DNA from: Seiridium cupressi
Lineage: Eukaryota > Ascomycota > Sordariomycetes > Amphisphaeriales > Sporocadaceae
Assembly (NCBI GenBank): GCA_036674765.1
Contig: JARVKI010000127.1
Location: 1-64,000 of the forward strand
Length of the DNA: 64,000 nucleotides
Direction: 5' to 3'
The notes below the pieces were generated by a model. The model ran no database searches. It saw only the letters and a program-made list of their open reading frames with translations, and was not told the origin of the DNA. The number at the start of each line of letters is the position of its first letter. Within the stretch, counting starts at the first letter, position 1. The position numbers and the translations under genes were made by a program. Of this stretch, positions 23,332-34,231 are shown in pieces.

Positions 23332-24054
23332 ATGGAATCTGATGCGTCGCGTGCCTCACTAGAGGTAGAGAACTATTCGCGCTGCTATGGCGAAAGCCAC
23401 CTGCCCTTTGGTAAGAAGCCCGTCCTTCTTGTCATAGATGCCGTGCAAGCATATCTAGGTGTGTATGCCCAGATAAGGCCCCAAAGCAACCATACTAATG
23501 GGCACTCGTAAGAGCCGAGCTGCCCATTGTACGCGCCGGAACGCTTCGAGGTAGCTAGGCAGTCCATGGTGCAGCTCATCACCAAATGCCGGCATCTTGG
23601 GGTGCCTGTCGTATTGTCTTCGGTTCTATACAATAAAAAGACGGGCAATAATGGCGGGAATTGGTACAAATACAAGCTACCTAATGTACTCAGCGCTTAT
23701 GACGAAGGGAGTCCGTTCCGGGAGTTTGCGAAAGGAGTCGAACCCAAGGATGATGAGATCGTGGTGATCAAGCAGTGTAGCAGCAGCTTCTTTGGCACAA
23801 GCCTGCCTAGCATTCTGACGAGTCTTGGATGCGACACTCTTGTGTGTTGTGGCTATTCTACCTCTGGGTGCGTGCGAGCCAGCACGCTCGATGCCATGCA
23901 GTATGGCTTCAACCCATATGTCGTGAGGGAGGCATGCGGAGACAGGCATGCCACAGTCAACGACTCCAACCTGTTCGACATGGACCAGAAATTTGCCGAA
24001 GTAGTAACCGAAAGTCGTATCTTCGAGTTGCTAGAGGCTACCATGCCAGTTTGA
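23332..24054 (+). CDS. Isochorismatase-family cysteine hydrolase (amidohydrolase)
   Basis: Two exons, 23332-23458 and 23513-24054 (intron of 54 bp, phase 1), 222 residues. The junction reads AYLEPSCPLYAPERF, matching the family's Asp-loop followed by PLY. The catalytic triad of the superfamily is present: Asp36 (LLVIDAVQAY), Lys129 (VVIKQCSSSFFG) and Cys162 (GYSTSGCVRAST). The FFGT motif and the CVRAST loop are closest in style to N-carbamoylsarcosine or maleamate amidohydrolases rather than true isochorismatases. Such enzymes release ammonia or carbamate from small amides (ureido compounds, biuret, maleamate); the actual substrate is not determinable here. Divergent transcription with a urea transporter suggests a role in nitrogen scavenging. 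Confidence 0.9.
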
Positions 24055-25306
24055 GTAACACATTTCCACGGGGGAAAGACTCCGTATAGGTTGGCGAGCA
24101 CAGGACAGTGCCAGCACACTCATGCGACTGCTTACTGCTATGGGGGACTGACAGTATTGTCACACCTACAGGATCAAGTGGCCCGAAGACGATATAGCCT
24201 GATGTCGGCATATAAACGTCACACAGACAACGGAAAGCAGAATATACTCAATGAAATTTCAAAGGTGAACAATAAAAGCTCCTCGAGGCTGTCAAGAAAC
24301 AACCCATACACCTAGGTGGATTCTCAGCCATCTACAGTGAGCTCAAGAACGTCCCTCTGAAGCCTGGGGTCTGCACTTAAAAAGAAACCCGAGTCTCATG
24401 CCCTACAGGCTCAGCTCCCAAATGAATATGTCTGCTCTTCTCACCAGCAACCAACGCCGTGGCATTGATCTACGGGGCAACATTAGCGGAAGGTATATTC
24501 AGGTCGGCGACTTGACATCTGGGACGTCGCTCGAGGTGGTGCATTGACGGAATGAGCTTTGCTTCGAACTCTGCTAAATAATGTAGATGCTGGCTCGCAC
24601 GAGGGATTCATAATTGATACCAACCACACCCTAGGAATCTTCAACTCCAAGTCCCTATTGCATTTGTTTTTCGATACCAAGGACCCAAGTTTATACGTAA
24701 ATTACTCCACATGAGAGGCCGGCAATGCCGCCTGCCCAGGCGGCCTGACGCCTAATAACCTACTCGGACCAAAGTTATAGCCGAACCACCTCCATCGAGG
24801 CTGAGCGCAGGCTGAGCCGGGTTACGATGCCTCCTAAACAGGCCAGGGATACGAGCCAACCAAGAACGGGATTTTGCAATAGCGAGTCGTTAGTAGACCG
24901 CAAGTCCGCCCAAAACACAGACCGCATTGCGGAGCAACAGTGGGGACCCGGCTCGGTGGGTCCGGTTGCTCGGCGCCAAAATAGTATAACTGAACTATAC
25001 TACCTTGGCTGAGCTGCCACACACAACCTTGAGCCTTCAACAGCCAGCTAACGACCAGTGTCTCCCCGGCCACTTCAGAAAGAACACGCCACGATTGAGG
25101 CGCGGGAGCTTATAGTCTCGCATTGGTGGTCATGGAGCGTGGTTCGCCCACAGACATGCACACGGAATAGATTGAAACCAGCGATGATCAAGTACCTAGA
25201 GACAGTCCGAATATTCATAACGGAGTAGAGATATTCTATCTATACCCATATCGACCGGATCTGCACAGGATTTGTAACCACCATATCACCCCAATAACAA
25301 ACCATC
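24055..25306. other. Gene-poor interval
   Basis: No supported gene. Short frames occur on both strands (for example a minus frame at 24483-24680), but none has a recognisable domain. It separates the amidohydrolase from the aldolase pseudogene. Confidence 0.55.
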
Positions 25307-26102
25307 GTGGCGTCTAACCCTACCCAGCTTTGGTGCACACTTGTCACAGCGAATCACATCCTGGACTACTTCTCCCTTGTTACAGGCTATGGCCATACAT
25401 CCGCCCGAAATCCCCTCACGAACGCCACTTTCTTCAATCCGGTTGACCCTTCTTCTCTAATAACTTCCAACGCCGGGTACGCGGATTAATGTGTCTAACG
25501 GGGCCGCGGTCGGCAATGCCTCTTTCCGGATCTCGCCTTCTTCCGAGATATGGATTCATCAGGCCATCTACAACAGATATGCGGACGTGAACAGCGTCGT
25601 GCATAGCCACACCCGCACAGTGCGGCCATTGGCAGACAACGCAGAAGTTCCGCTGATCCCGCAGTTCAACCTTGAGGCTGATCTTGGTGCGCGAGTCCCT
25701 GTCTTCGACGCTGCCGACTTCTATGATGACCTGCCAAATGACACCCACAACTTTCTGGTCAATCTCCCTCACCTAGTTGCAGCTCTGGCAGATACATTTT
25801 CCACTCCTGAGAATAATCTCACCAGGCAAAATGCGGCGCCTGACTATCCCGTCGTCCTTCAGAGAGCGCATGGGCTCTCTGCTGCTGCACCGAGCATAGA
25901 GCATGCGGTCTGGGATGCCTGGCCAGCGCAGGATGCGGCGAACATCGCCAGGGAAAGCTATACCGTCCTCGCTGCCTATGGGGGTGTGGGTGGACGACTG
26001 AGGGAATTTACTGACAGGGAGTTGAGAGATAGCATGGCATTAGCACGGAGTGGGGAAACAAAAGACTGGCCCTGGTTTGTCGAAAAGGAGGGGACATTAT
26101 AG
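25307..26102 (+). pseudogene. Class II aldolase/adducin-domain pseudogene
   Basis: Two adjoining frames make one class II aldolase/adducin fold. The first (25307-25489) has ANHILDYFSLVTGYGHTSARNP; the second (25491-26102) has VNSVVHSHTRTVRPL, with the HSH metal ligands, and a C-terminal VVLQRAHGLS with the third ligand His. Two lesions are visible. The frame starts with GTG in the context catcGTGGCG, with a stop just upstream and no in-frame ATG. A single extra base near 25487-25490 creates TAA and shifts the frame; without it the protein would read straight through. Intact homologues of this type (about 260-270 residues) are putative carbohydrate-related aldolases or decarboxylases of unknown substrate. 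A sequencing error could explain the shift but not the missing ATG. Confidence 0.75.
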
Positions 26103-27148
26103 GAATGATATGTGTTGAAGTTAACGGAGCACTGTGGTGAGTTATCTCTTGGTGGATGACAACTTGTCCATAGCCTTTATATACCAAATATTAACCTGGG
26201 AGTATGCTAAGCCGACAAACATTTGGCCCCATTCCATATAGCCCGAGCTCATATTCCACGAGTTGAGACATGCACAGGGGGCACAAATAAAACATGAGGT
26301 TATTATGCTACAGTTTATTCTGTCACTACTTACATGTAATCATCCTGAGGTGTTCACGGCTTCACCTTGTCCAGCTGACCATGGGAATTTTCTAGATACA
26401 TCAAGGAGATGACTGAATGATTGGTAGTCCGCAAGCCTTTCCGGCTACTTCTGCTTGTTTTTCTTTGTTCTGGATCATTTCAAGTGGCTCTAGCAAGCAG
26501 GATAGTCCCTTTCATCTGAACTCCTGGTTTCCGACAACGCGGGGAGAGAGTACGGGCACGTGCCAGAGAAACCATGGCAACGTTAGATCAATTCGTCACC
26601 TCGTACTAGAGAAGTACAGAAGGCGCGAAGCTGCCTGGCTAATCAACACATGGCATTGAGGTGTATTTGATACCTCAGCATACACCAGCCCAGGCGCTGC
26701 GACTTGAGGGCCTAGACTTTGATACCACCGTTAAAGGATATTCTGAAACCGTGATCAAGAGCTCTGCCGAAAGCTCGATTAGACTACATAGTAGCTTGCA
26801 CAACCAGACTACAATCACTCAGTTTCCAACTGGTCGTCTGGACCTTGGCTGTAAGATATCCGCGTTACATGGATGGCTTGGACTCATCGACATCGAAAAG
26901 AAAACAAAAACAGAAGACAATCGCGACAGACTCCACTGCCAAATACTTAGTCGAGCCGATTGTTCCCTACTCAAGATTCTTCCATTGACGTCATCTTGTC
27001 CTATTAACAAGTCAACATCGATACCGTATGCTGGAACCATCTCGCACCTTCACTTGCGCGTCCGTGTTCGCGTTCACCTTCGCGTCTGTATTCGCGTTCA
27101 CTTTTCTTTCACCTTCGACTTCACACTCCCAACACCAACGCAGCGAAT
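26103..27148. other. Intergenic region upstream of the unknown conserved gene
   Basis: About 1 kb with no supported gene. At 27042-27112 there is a short imperfect repeat of ttcgcgttcacctt/ttcgcgtctgta in the probable 5' leader of the next gene. Confidence 0.55.
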
Positions 27149-28945
27149 ATGGAAGACCTCATGAGCTTGTAAGTAATCCCTTTTTCCTTTATTCGTCGGG
27201 GAATCCTTCGTCTTGGATCTTTTTATCAGGATTTCCTTGTCTCGCATTTTGCTGTTGGGAATTTCCTCATCTTGAGCTTTCAGCGTCCTGACCTCTTGTC
27301 TTCTTCTAGCGATGCCTCTCCCGACCGCAAGGCTGTTGCAGCTTTGCAGCAGCCTGTCCCAGAAGACATGCTTCAGCGACCCCGTCGACAAGTCTACCTC
27401 GCTCCAGTCTCTCTTCTTGAGCAGTGGACAAAGGACAAGAGGCGCAGAACCCAGCCTAACGCGTCCTCTCCACGCGGCCAGGCTTACTTGATCCTCTCGC
27501 ACGACAAGAGACTTGAAGACGGCGTCATCGAGGCCGTGCACTTTGAAATGGTTGAGTTCGCCAGAGGCCGTGAGGACATCAGATTCACACTCCAAGGCTC
27601 ACGGGAGCGTCCATTCCTCTATATCGAGGCACCTTCGCAGGATCTTGCCATTGCATGCCTCGATGAAGCCCGCACATGTGCCGACAACATCATCCACGAT
27701 AGGACGGTCAAGTTCGATTTCGTCCTGGTGGAGCCGCCTGCTTCTACGCTAGATGTCATCCAAGTGAAGCTGGCGGACAATCGCCCTCAGCTACTTCCTT
27801 CCACGGGCGGTCCTGCCACGGGCGGTCCTGCCACGGGCCCCAGTGAGCACGACGACGCCGCACTTCAGAACTCGGAGATCGATAAGGCCATGCTACAGCA
27901 ATTGACGATGGCCCTCAAGAAAGCCGGTCGTATCAAGGTCAGGGTAAATCTGCGTGTTCACTTAGGGCACTACCTCTTGACCTCTGTCCCCCAGAACATC
28001 CCACAGGCGCACTTCACTCTCGAGCAGCTTACCAGAATTGTGCGCCACGCTCGAACCAAGGACGAGTTTGCGACTCAAATGGGCAATCTCAGAGAAGCCC
28101 TCCGGGTCCTCAACACAATCAAGACCAGCCAACTATTCCTCTCGGAAGACATGGCCGTGGCTACAATGGATGTGCGGCCTGAGTTTTATTTCGATGCACA
28201 TTCAAGCAAATGGCGCATGGAGGCACACCTTCGACCTCTGGGTGAGATCATGCCTTCCATGCCCCATGAAAAGGGTGCCTTCAAGATAGCAGGCATCCAT
28301 GCAATCGAGATCGTCGAGAAACGACAGGGCACTCAGCTCAACTTCAAGACCTTGAGTCTTGGCCAGTGCGTCATGTCATTTTCTAAGCCCTACACTTGAC
28401 TGGTGACTGACCATGATTGCAGGACCTTTGACTGGAAGATCGAGACAGTCCCCGATGCGGCGATCAAGCACGCTGGCTACAGGCCTTTCGAGGCGGAAGT
28501 CAGAGCGGCGACGGTTCAATTCCCCAGCAAGCAGGCACGCGACGAAGATTTCCCTCGACTTCACTTCCAAAGTCCTGCCATCAAGGCTCAAGAGCTGCGC
28601 GAGGTGGCAATCAGAAGTGTGTTCCGATTCAGATACAGTCCGGCTCCATATCAAGTCGAATTCACGATCCGTCGTACATGGCCCAACGTCAAGGCCATGG
28701 CCAACAACCGATACGAGCCGGTGACAACATTTGGAATTACTGTCTACGGTGAAGACTGGGGTGAGACTAGAGCGACGGAAATTGTGCAGACCGGGCAGGG
28801 CTGGGGCCAAGAGCTCGAGCATCTTTTCCGCGATTCTCCGGGCAGCACCCACGGCAACGAGAGCGATGTCCGTGCCAGCGGAGAAGAGAGAGTTCAGGCC
28901 TTTGTCAACATCATCCGCGACATTCGACGGGCTCTGTCTACCTGA
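27149..28945 (+). CDS. Conserved fungal protein of unknown function
   Basis: Three exons, 27149-27168, 27310-28365 and 28423-28945, giving 532 residues starting MEDLMSFDASPDRKAV. The tiny first exon is supported by gtaagt at 27169 and a pyrimidine-rich acceptor ending at 27309. A 51-bp stretch at 27944-27994 starts gtaaat and ends cccccag; it keeps the frame open but looks like an intron, and removing it gives 515 residues (VR joined to NIPQAHF). The protein is soluble, with no signal peptide or membrane segment. There are three TGGPA/TGPS repeats at 27805-27844. The N-terminal third has alternating strands and helices (YLILSHDKRLEDGVIEAVHFEM, FTLQGSRERPFLYIEAPS) that could be a KH-like fold, but I do not recognise the family. 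It is a real gene by length, codon use and splice structure. Confidence 0.82.
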
Positions 28946-29105
28946 GGTACACCACCTTATGACTTGACGGCTGGACTATCTACATAGGTGTGCTCAGCTA
29001 GTCGCCTTGCTGACCGAGGGTTGATGTATGCCGACATTCATAGGCGGAGGCGGCGGCCGGGGATTGTCCTTGGTAAAGTAGTCTTCATGGTGTGCATGCG
29101 TTTGC

Positions 29106-29775
29106 TCATGCTTGTTGTTGCTGCTGCTGCTGTTGAGGAGCGGAAGCCATTTTTTGTCTGAGGACTACGCAGTGCACGAGTTAGTTGCTATGGCCAATCG
29201 AGAGCAGTACACTGAACCGTACCTTCTTCTATCATGCGAACATTGTTGGTCTTGGACTGTATGATGTTCTCAAGCTCCTTAATATTGCTTCCAACCTCGT
29301 TTACTTTGTTGTTGTAGAATTCGGCGGCAGATTTGATGTCCTTCTCCACGTAGAAGCCGGTTCCGACATCAACAATGACATGCGAGGCACTCGCAAGCTT
29401 CCCGCGGACGTAGAGGGAGTTGGTCAGGGGCACGAGGATGGACTTGTTCTCTGCAAGGCTTGGTGTTTAGCACAACCGCTATCGTTCCTCCGAGGCATTT
29501 CTGCACGACATACCCTCAAGCGCAGGCGACTTCCCGCCTTGCACGCACCGCAGACACTCGCGGAACTTGGATTGGGCTGCAGCCAGTTGTGTGAAGGACG
29601 TCGTCAGGTGCTCGAGCTCCTCGTCCAGCTGCTTCTTGACCTGGCTCAGCTGTGTTGCGCTCAGGGTGTCGAGGTTGACTGTGGGCACAAGCCATTAGCT
29701 GCGACCCGCACGAGGGAAAAGGCCAGTCCTGTATGAGGACGCCTTACCGGTTTCTCCTCCACCTTGGCCCGACAT
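29106..29775 (-). CDS. GIM5: Prefoldin subunit 5 (prefoldin alpha-type)
   Basis: Four exons: 29775-29748, 29678-29514, 29450-29223, 29164-29106; 159 residues, the expected size. The protein starts MSGQGGGET and continues VNLDTLSATQLSQVKKQLDEEL, the conserved first helix of PFD5. The two beta hairpins follow (SILVPLTNSLYVRGKL and HVIVDVGTGFYVEKD), the alpha-class pattern of two hairpins between two coiled-coil helices. The second helix contains AAEFYNNKVNEV. The C-terminus is a poly-Gln tail encoded in a short last exon (CAG/CAA repeat). Prefoldin is the cytosolic hexamer that hands nascent actin and tubulin to the CCT chaperonin. The gene is convergent with the unknown conserved gene, with 160 bp between stops. 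Confidence 0.93.
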
Positions 29776-30311
29776 CTTGTTCGTAAATGTGAAAGCTTTC
29801 CGGGGAAGTGCTGGCGACGTTGTGCTTGCCGGTCGAAATGCAGAGGCCGTTGATTTTCCGCTTGGGCTGCAGGTTATGGCGGGGTGGTGGTGGGGTTGAC
29901 TGGATACCTTATCGCCCTCCCCCTGGACAATTAAATAAGCAAGCAGTCCAAGTGCCAGGCGCTGTAATTCCACCAGCAATATGCTCGGTGTATCTGTAAA
30001 AGCTACACTATGAACGACATGTCAGATCTATACCTGTTATCTATCTTCCTATGTGCCTGTTGGCTTGTGTATTATTGACCTGAAGAGACACTCGCTGCCT
30101 GACACGCAGCCTTTTCGCAAGTCTTACAGTTCTTCCGCTTCTGGTGGTATGCGTTGCATATATCACTCTTATTAGCTTCCACCTCTAACCTATTCATATT
30201 GTAGTCATGTCAAGTAGTGCTGTGTGGGTCTCAACGTATAGTGGATATCCATTGTGCTTGAGCCACGATAATGTGTGTGAGGCAGTATATCAAGTCTCAA
30301 ACAGGGAGAAC
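29776..30311. other. Intergenic region upstream of prefoldin 5
   Basis: About 540 bp with promoter and leader of prefoldin subunit 5 and the 3' flank of the F-box pseudogene. No further feature was recognised. Confidence 0.5.
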
Positions 30312-32091
30312 TCAATAGATACGTTTATAGATTCTGGCCCGATCTCGCTCGTCCCTCCTATAGCACTTTCGGAAACGTGTTATATCCTCGAAGTCTGCGT
30401 CCTCTATGCCTCTTTCGCGCATGAAACGTACAAAGACGTCCCTCGTCCACTCGTTGATACCGGAATAGTTGTGATACTGCTCTAAGATCTTCCGATAATA
30501 CGTTGAAGCATTTGCCCACTCCTTCGCAGAGGACGAGGGGTTTTCATGTATGGCGATAGGTAGGGGTCTGGCGAGATCAAACCACTGAGGCAATCCCTCG
30601 TGCCGCACCTTGTGTGCTGCTAGAATCTGATGCAGCGAAATAAGACGAAGAACCTTGAACAGTTCCAGATACTTGATCGCATCTGCGTGGGGATTGACAC
30701 TGATCGTCTCATCCAGGAATTCCTGGACTAACAAGTAATTCTCCCTGTCATGGGCGTTTGCCACAACCTTCGAGGCTTTGGATGACACGAGGTTGAAGGG
30801 TAAATTTTCAGAACCGCAACAACCACTGCCCTCGAATCTATATCTGAGAAGTACTGCCGATCCTACTCATCCATTCCAAATTTCCAACGTCTCAAGCTTG
30901 GGTATTTTTGAAGCCGCCAATGTACTGCTTCCAACAAGTCGTTAATCTTGTCTGTATCTTTTTGAGCATTTAACAGTTGAGAAGTAAGCGCCAGCGAATT
31001 CAGGTGAGACCAAGTCCACCCTGACTTTACAGCATCCAAGAAATGGCCGGCATCAATGATAAACGATGCAGAAAGATGCCTAAGCTTCAGATTGGCGTTT
31101 ACAACGGCTCAACCGACCCTAAAGTTAGGCGCTTGCATATCGTCGCAGTCCGCAAAACATGACGGATACTGCTCGTCAAAGTTCTCGAACAGTACAAGTT
31201 TTCTTAGATTTCTGGGCGCAAGGAACTAAAAAGTGAGCAGTAAGTTATATCTGTCACTCCGTGGTCGGCTTTCAACCAAGCCCTCCAAGGCTCGTAGTAA
31301 AACTTCTCAAGTCTATGAAGATGGGGAATTAGATGTATAAGCGTCGACGGCCTCCAGCGCCGACGGTTCTGCAGGCGTGGGAGCACACTTGTTATGGCCG
31401 AACTTCCCGTAAAGTCTGCCAACTTTGCTCTCCTGTTATTTGTCGAGGAAAAGCCGCTCCCTCTCGGGCAAGATCTCCGCAAAAATGTTGTCTAAAGCCA
31501 AGTCGGTTGGAGCGGAAGATATTTTGCCAGCATCCAACCAGTGCTTGGGTTCATCTCGTTGGCTAGTTAGTTGTTACTTGGCCATGCGGAAGGGTGTCGG
31601 TCCGAGGGTAAATACTTAAACCAATGCTGCGAGTCGCTAGGCGAGTGAACACTATTATCCAATTTCAAGTCGCCTTGGGGCTCACATGCGCTGGGGATCA
31701 AGTACAGGTGGTTGCAATACCGCAAGAATCATGCAGTTGTTTGTCGTGTTGGGGGAGGGGAAACGGTCTACGTTATGGTTCATGGCTCCAGCTCCGCATT
31801 TGAAACAATCATACTCGTCAAGTTCCAGAGAGAAGCAGATGCATTTGATGAGAGTTCGGTTACGAGTCATGGGGCCAAGCTCAGGGATGCGCCACAGTGT
31901 TAGGTTGATCCGCTCGAAGTTCTGGCGCTCATGGCAATCTGCCATTGATCTGACACTGTGGCTAGCTGAGCCAAGCTACAGCCATCACTTGACGAGAACT
32001 TCAGAATCCGGAGCTGAATCTCTCCAGCAAGAGCTGCCCATGATGAATTTTGTACCGCTCTTGAAGACCTTGGTGTCTGTTGGTCAACCAT
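30312..32091 (-). pseudogene. F-box domain protein pseudogene
   Basis: The minus strand from an ATG at 32091 reads an F-box start (WAALAGEIQLRILKF, then DGCSLAQLATVSDQWQ) of the kind found in the large F-box family of Sordariomycetes. The frame then breaks near 31930-31933; the adjacent frame continues with ERQNFERINLTLWRIPELG and LELDEYDCFKC. Near 31690 a second shift leads to a frame with EPQGDLKL and SPSDSQHWFKYL (31590-31680), a hallmark of this family. Further left are leucine-rich segments (HLNSLALTSQLL around 30,990-31,020). A 158-codon frame at 30312-30788 may be its C-terminal part, but that link is inferred. At least two frameshifts are needed, so the gene is probably dead. Confidence 0.6.
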
Positions 32092-34231
32092 GAAGGCCAA
32101 TAGAGTAGACCGTAGCGTTATCGCCGGGAGAGAGTGGCCGACGAACCTGTTTCCAGGCATGGATTGATGATATTATAGCGCGGAGAGGAGCAGTAGCAAA
32201 TGAAAATTGTAAAGTGGAAATACGGTAGACGATCTGCGTTGTTCAAAGAAGGTGGAGAGATTATTAGAAGAGGACGTGGATCCTTTTTTTAGATTCCGAC
32301 ATTAGGGAGCAAAAGTCTCGCAAGGCGAATCCTATAAATTGAAAGATAGAATAGCTCAGGCTTGGTTCCGGGGGCTGAGTCAAGGTTAAAATACTTACTC
32401 GCCCATGGAACCATTCAAAAGTTGAGTGACTACATGACCTCCAGCTTGGATGAGCATCGTGGTGTGGTCACCCAGCAGGCAGATAGGCACTTGCCGTGAT
32501 AAACCGGAGAGCCCGAAATGGTACTGTCGGTAGGAACGTCTAGGTGTCGGACTGATTACTTTTCTGGATATCCCGGAGGCAAGCATCAGCCACTACGCAA
32601 TGCAGGAAGCAAGCGGCGGCAACGTACCTCGAATGCCTAGGTACCCAATTTGGTATGAAGGGAGCGCCCCAATTGCTAGCAGAGCAGCACTCCGATAAAA
32701 GGGAACCCGTGTGCCACCTCACCTCTGAAGCAGCACAGTACGTGATGGTACGAAAGCAACGGAGAACTACTCAAACTGTGCCTTCTGCTAAGGAGTGTGG
32801 TCGCCGCGGCACACGCTGTTTCGTGGTTTAGTTATATGGGCGAACACGGACTGCTACACTACATCCTAGACACCTACGGAATCGTTGTTACAACTACGAA
32901 AATAAAAACCCAGAATCGGGACTGTCGAGGTGGTCGCAGGACATTGTGGAAGATGGAGTCGGAAGTATCGGCTCTTATGTATGCAGATGATTTATTAGTA
33001 ATAATATCATATAAGGAAGTCATAAACACCCCTGTAGAGGGAACAAGGATATGCCCTAAGAAGCATCCGTCGTTTTCCGTCAAGGATCCATCGATTATAT
33101 TGCAATGATTATATGTGTGAGATCATCCATGCACCCACTACACAACGGAACAAGTGATGAGTGTCGTAGACTGAATATCTAATATCATGGCTACTCAGGA
33201 TTTGTCACCAGCGCATGTATGCACGGCCTGAGTGTAGACCACAGCCCGCAGTACCAAACTTATTCTGGCGCAACCACCGCCCTACCGAGCGCAAAAAAGT
33301 CCTCTCCGCTCGAATAGAAGATAACGGATAATGGTTGTTATTACCTTCCGCGTGGTCAAGATGCAGCATAATGGATAGTGGTCGAGCAAAGATGAGGATC
33401 GGCAGATTGGAAAGTAAGTAAGGTTGTTTACCGTGGTTATAGTAAAATGGCAATATGTGGCTTGTGGTGTCAATATGGTATGGATAACGATGGCTTTCAC
33501 CGTTCGGCGGGCTACCGCAATAATAGAGGTCGTGGACACCGCCGTTTTCTGGAAACAGAAGCCTAGAATTTATTAAACGAATAAAAGTAAATGAACATAG
33601 CAAAAGTTCCATCTACGCAAGGAGCTTGCTCGAAAGGTATTTAGAGTAATATACAACAGAGCAAATAGAGGAGATTGAGGAAGTTCCGGGAGGGGATGGA
33701 ATAGAGGGGATAGATGAATAAAAAAGGAGGAAATAAGAAAAGGAAAAGAAATAGTTAAAACTAAGACATGCAAGTCTCTAATAAGATATCATATGGAATA
33801 GTCAATAAAATGAGCCCTTGTGCATCGTCCAGAAAATATGGATAAGGATGGTATCTGGCCGACTCAAAGCATACAGCGGTGACTCGCTTGTTAACCACAA
33901 CCACGGGCCTACCATTTGGGAAGTGCACAGTGCTCCATAATAAGATGGTAAGCATGCAAAACAACAAGAGTCGATGAATGGTGCAGGGTTTATATGGCAG
34001 GATGTCGCTTTTGTGTTGTATTTGGCCATGCATAACTGGTAGGGGCTTGCCGTTCCGTTACCTTAATTGGTGTCACATGACAGCGCGACGCGTTTTCTTG
34101 ACAGGGCTAAGTTACGCGCCCACCTCTAGTCTAGCTTGACCTTCGACACATGGATCAATGTATTCCACACCATCATGACCTGAATAGACAACCAGGTAGC
34201 GCCAAAACGAGGACATTACCACACGTTCAAC
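32092..34231. other. Gene-poor 2.1-kb interval
   Basis: No supported gene. Several short frames exist on both strands (32797-33108 plus, 33205-33612 minus, 33761-34033 minus), none with a convincing domain. Around 33,600-33,760 the sequence is purine-rich on the plus strand (aggaggaaataagaaaagga). The right end holds the ORC1 promoter. Confidence 0.5.

Noticed and set aside
24483..24680. A minus-strand 65-codon frame in the interval after the amidohydrolase.
   Set aside because: No recognisable motif, no start context and no neighbouring exon could be joined.
32797..33108. A 103-codon plus-strand frame containing YADDLLVII, reminiscent of a reverse transcriptase active site.
   Set aside because: No other reverse transcriptase motif lies before or after it on this strand, and the rest of the frame looks random. 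The four-residue match is likely chance.
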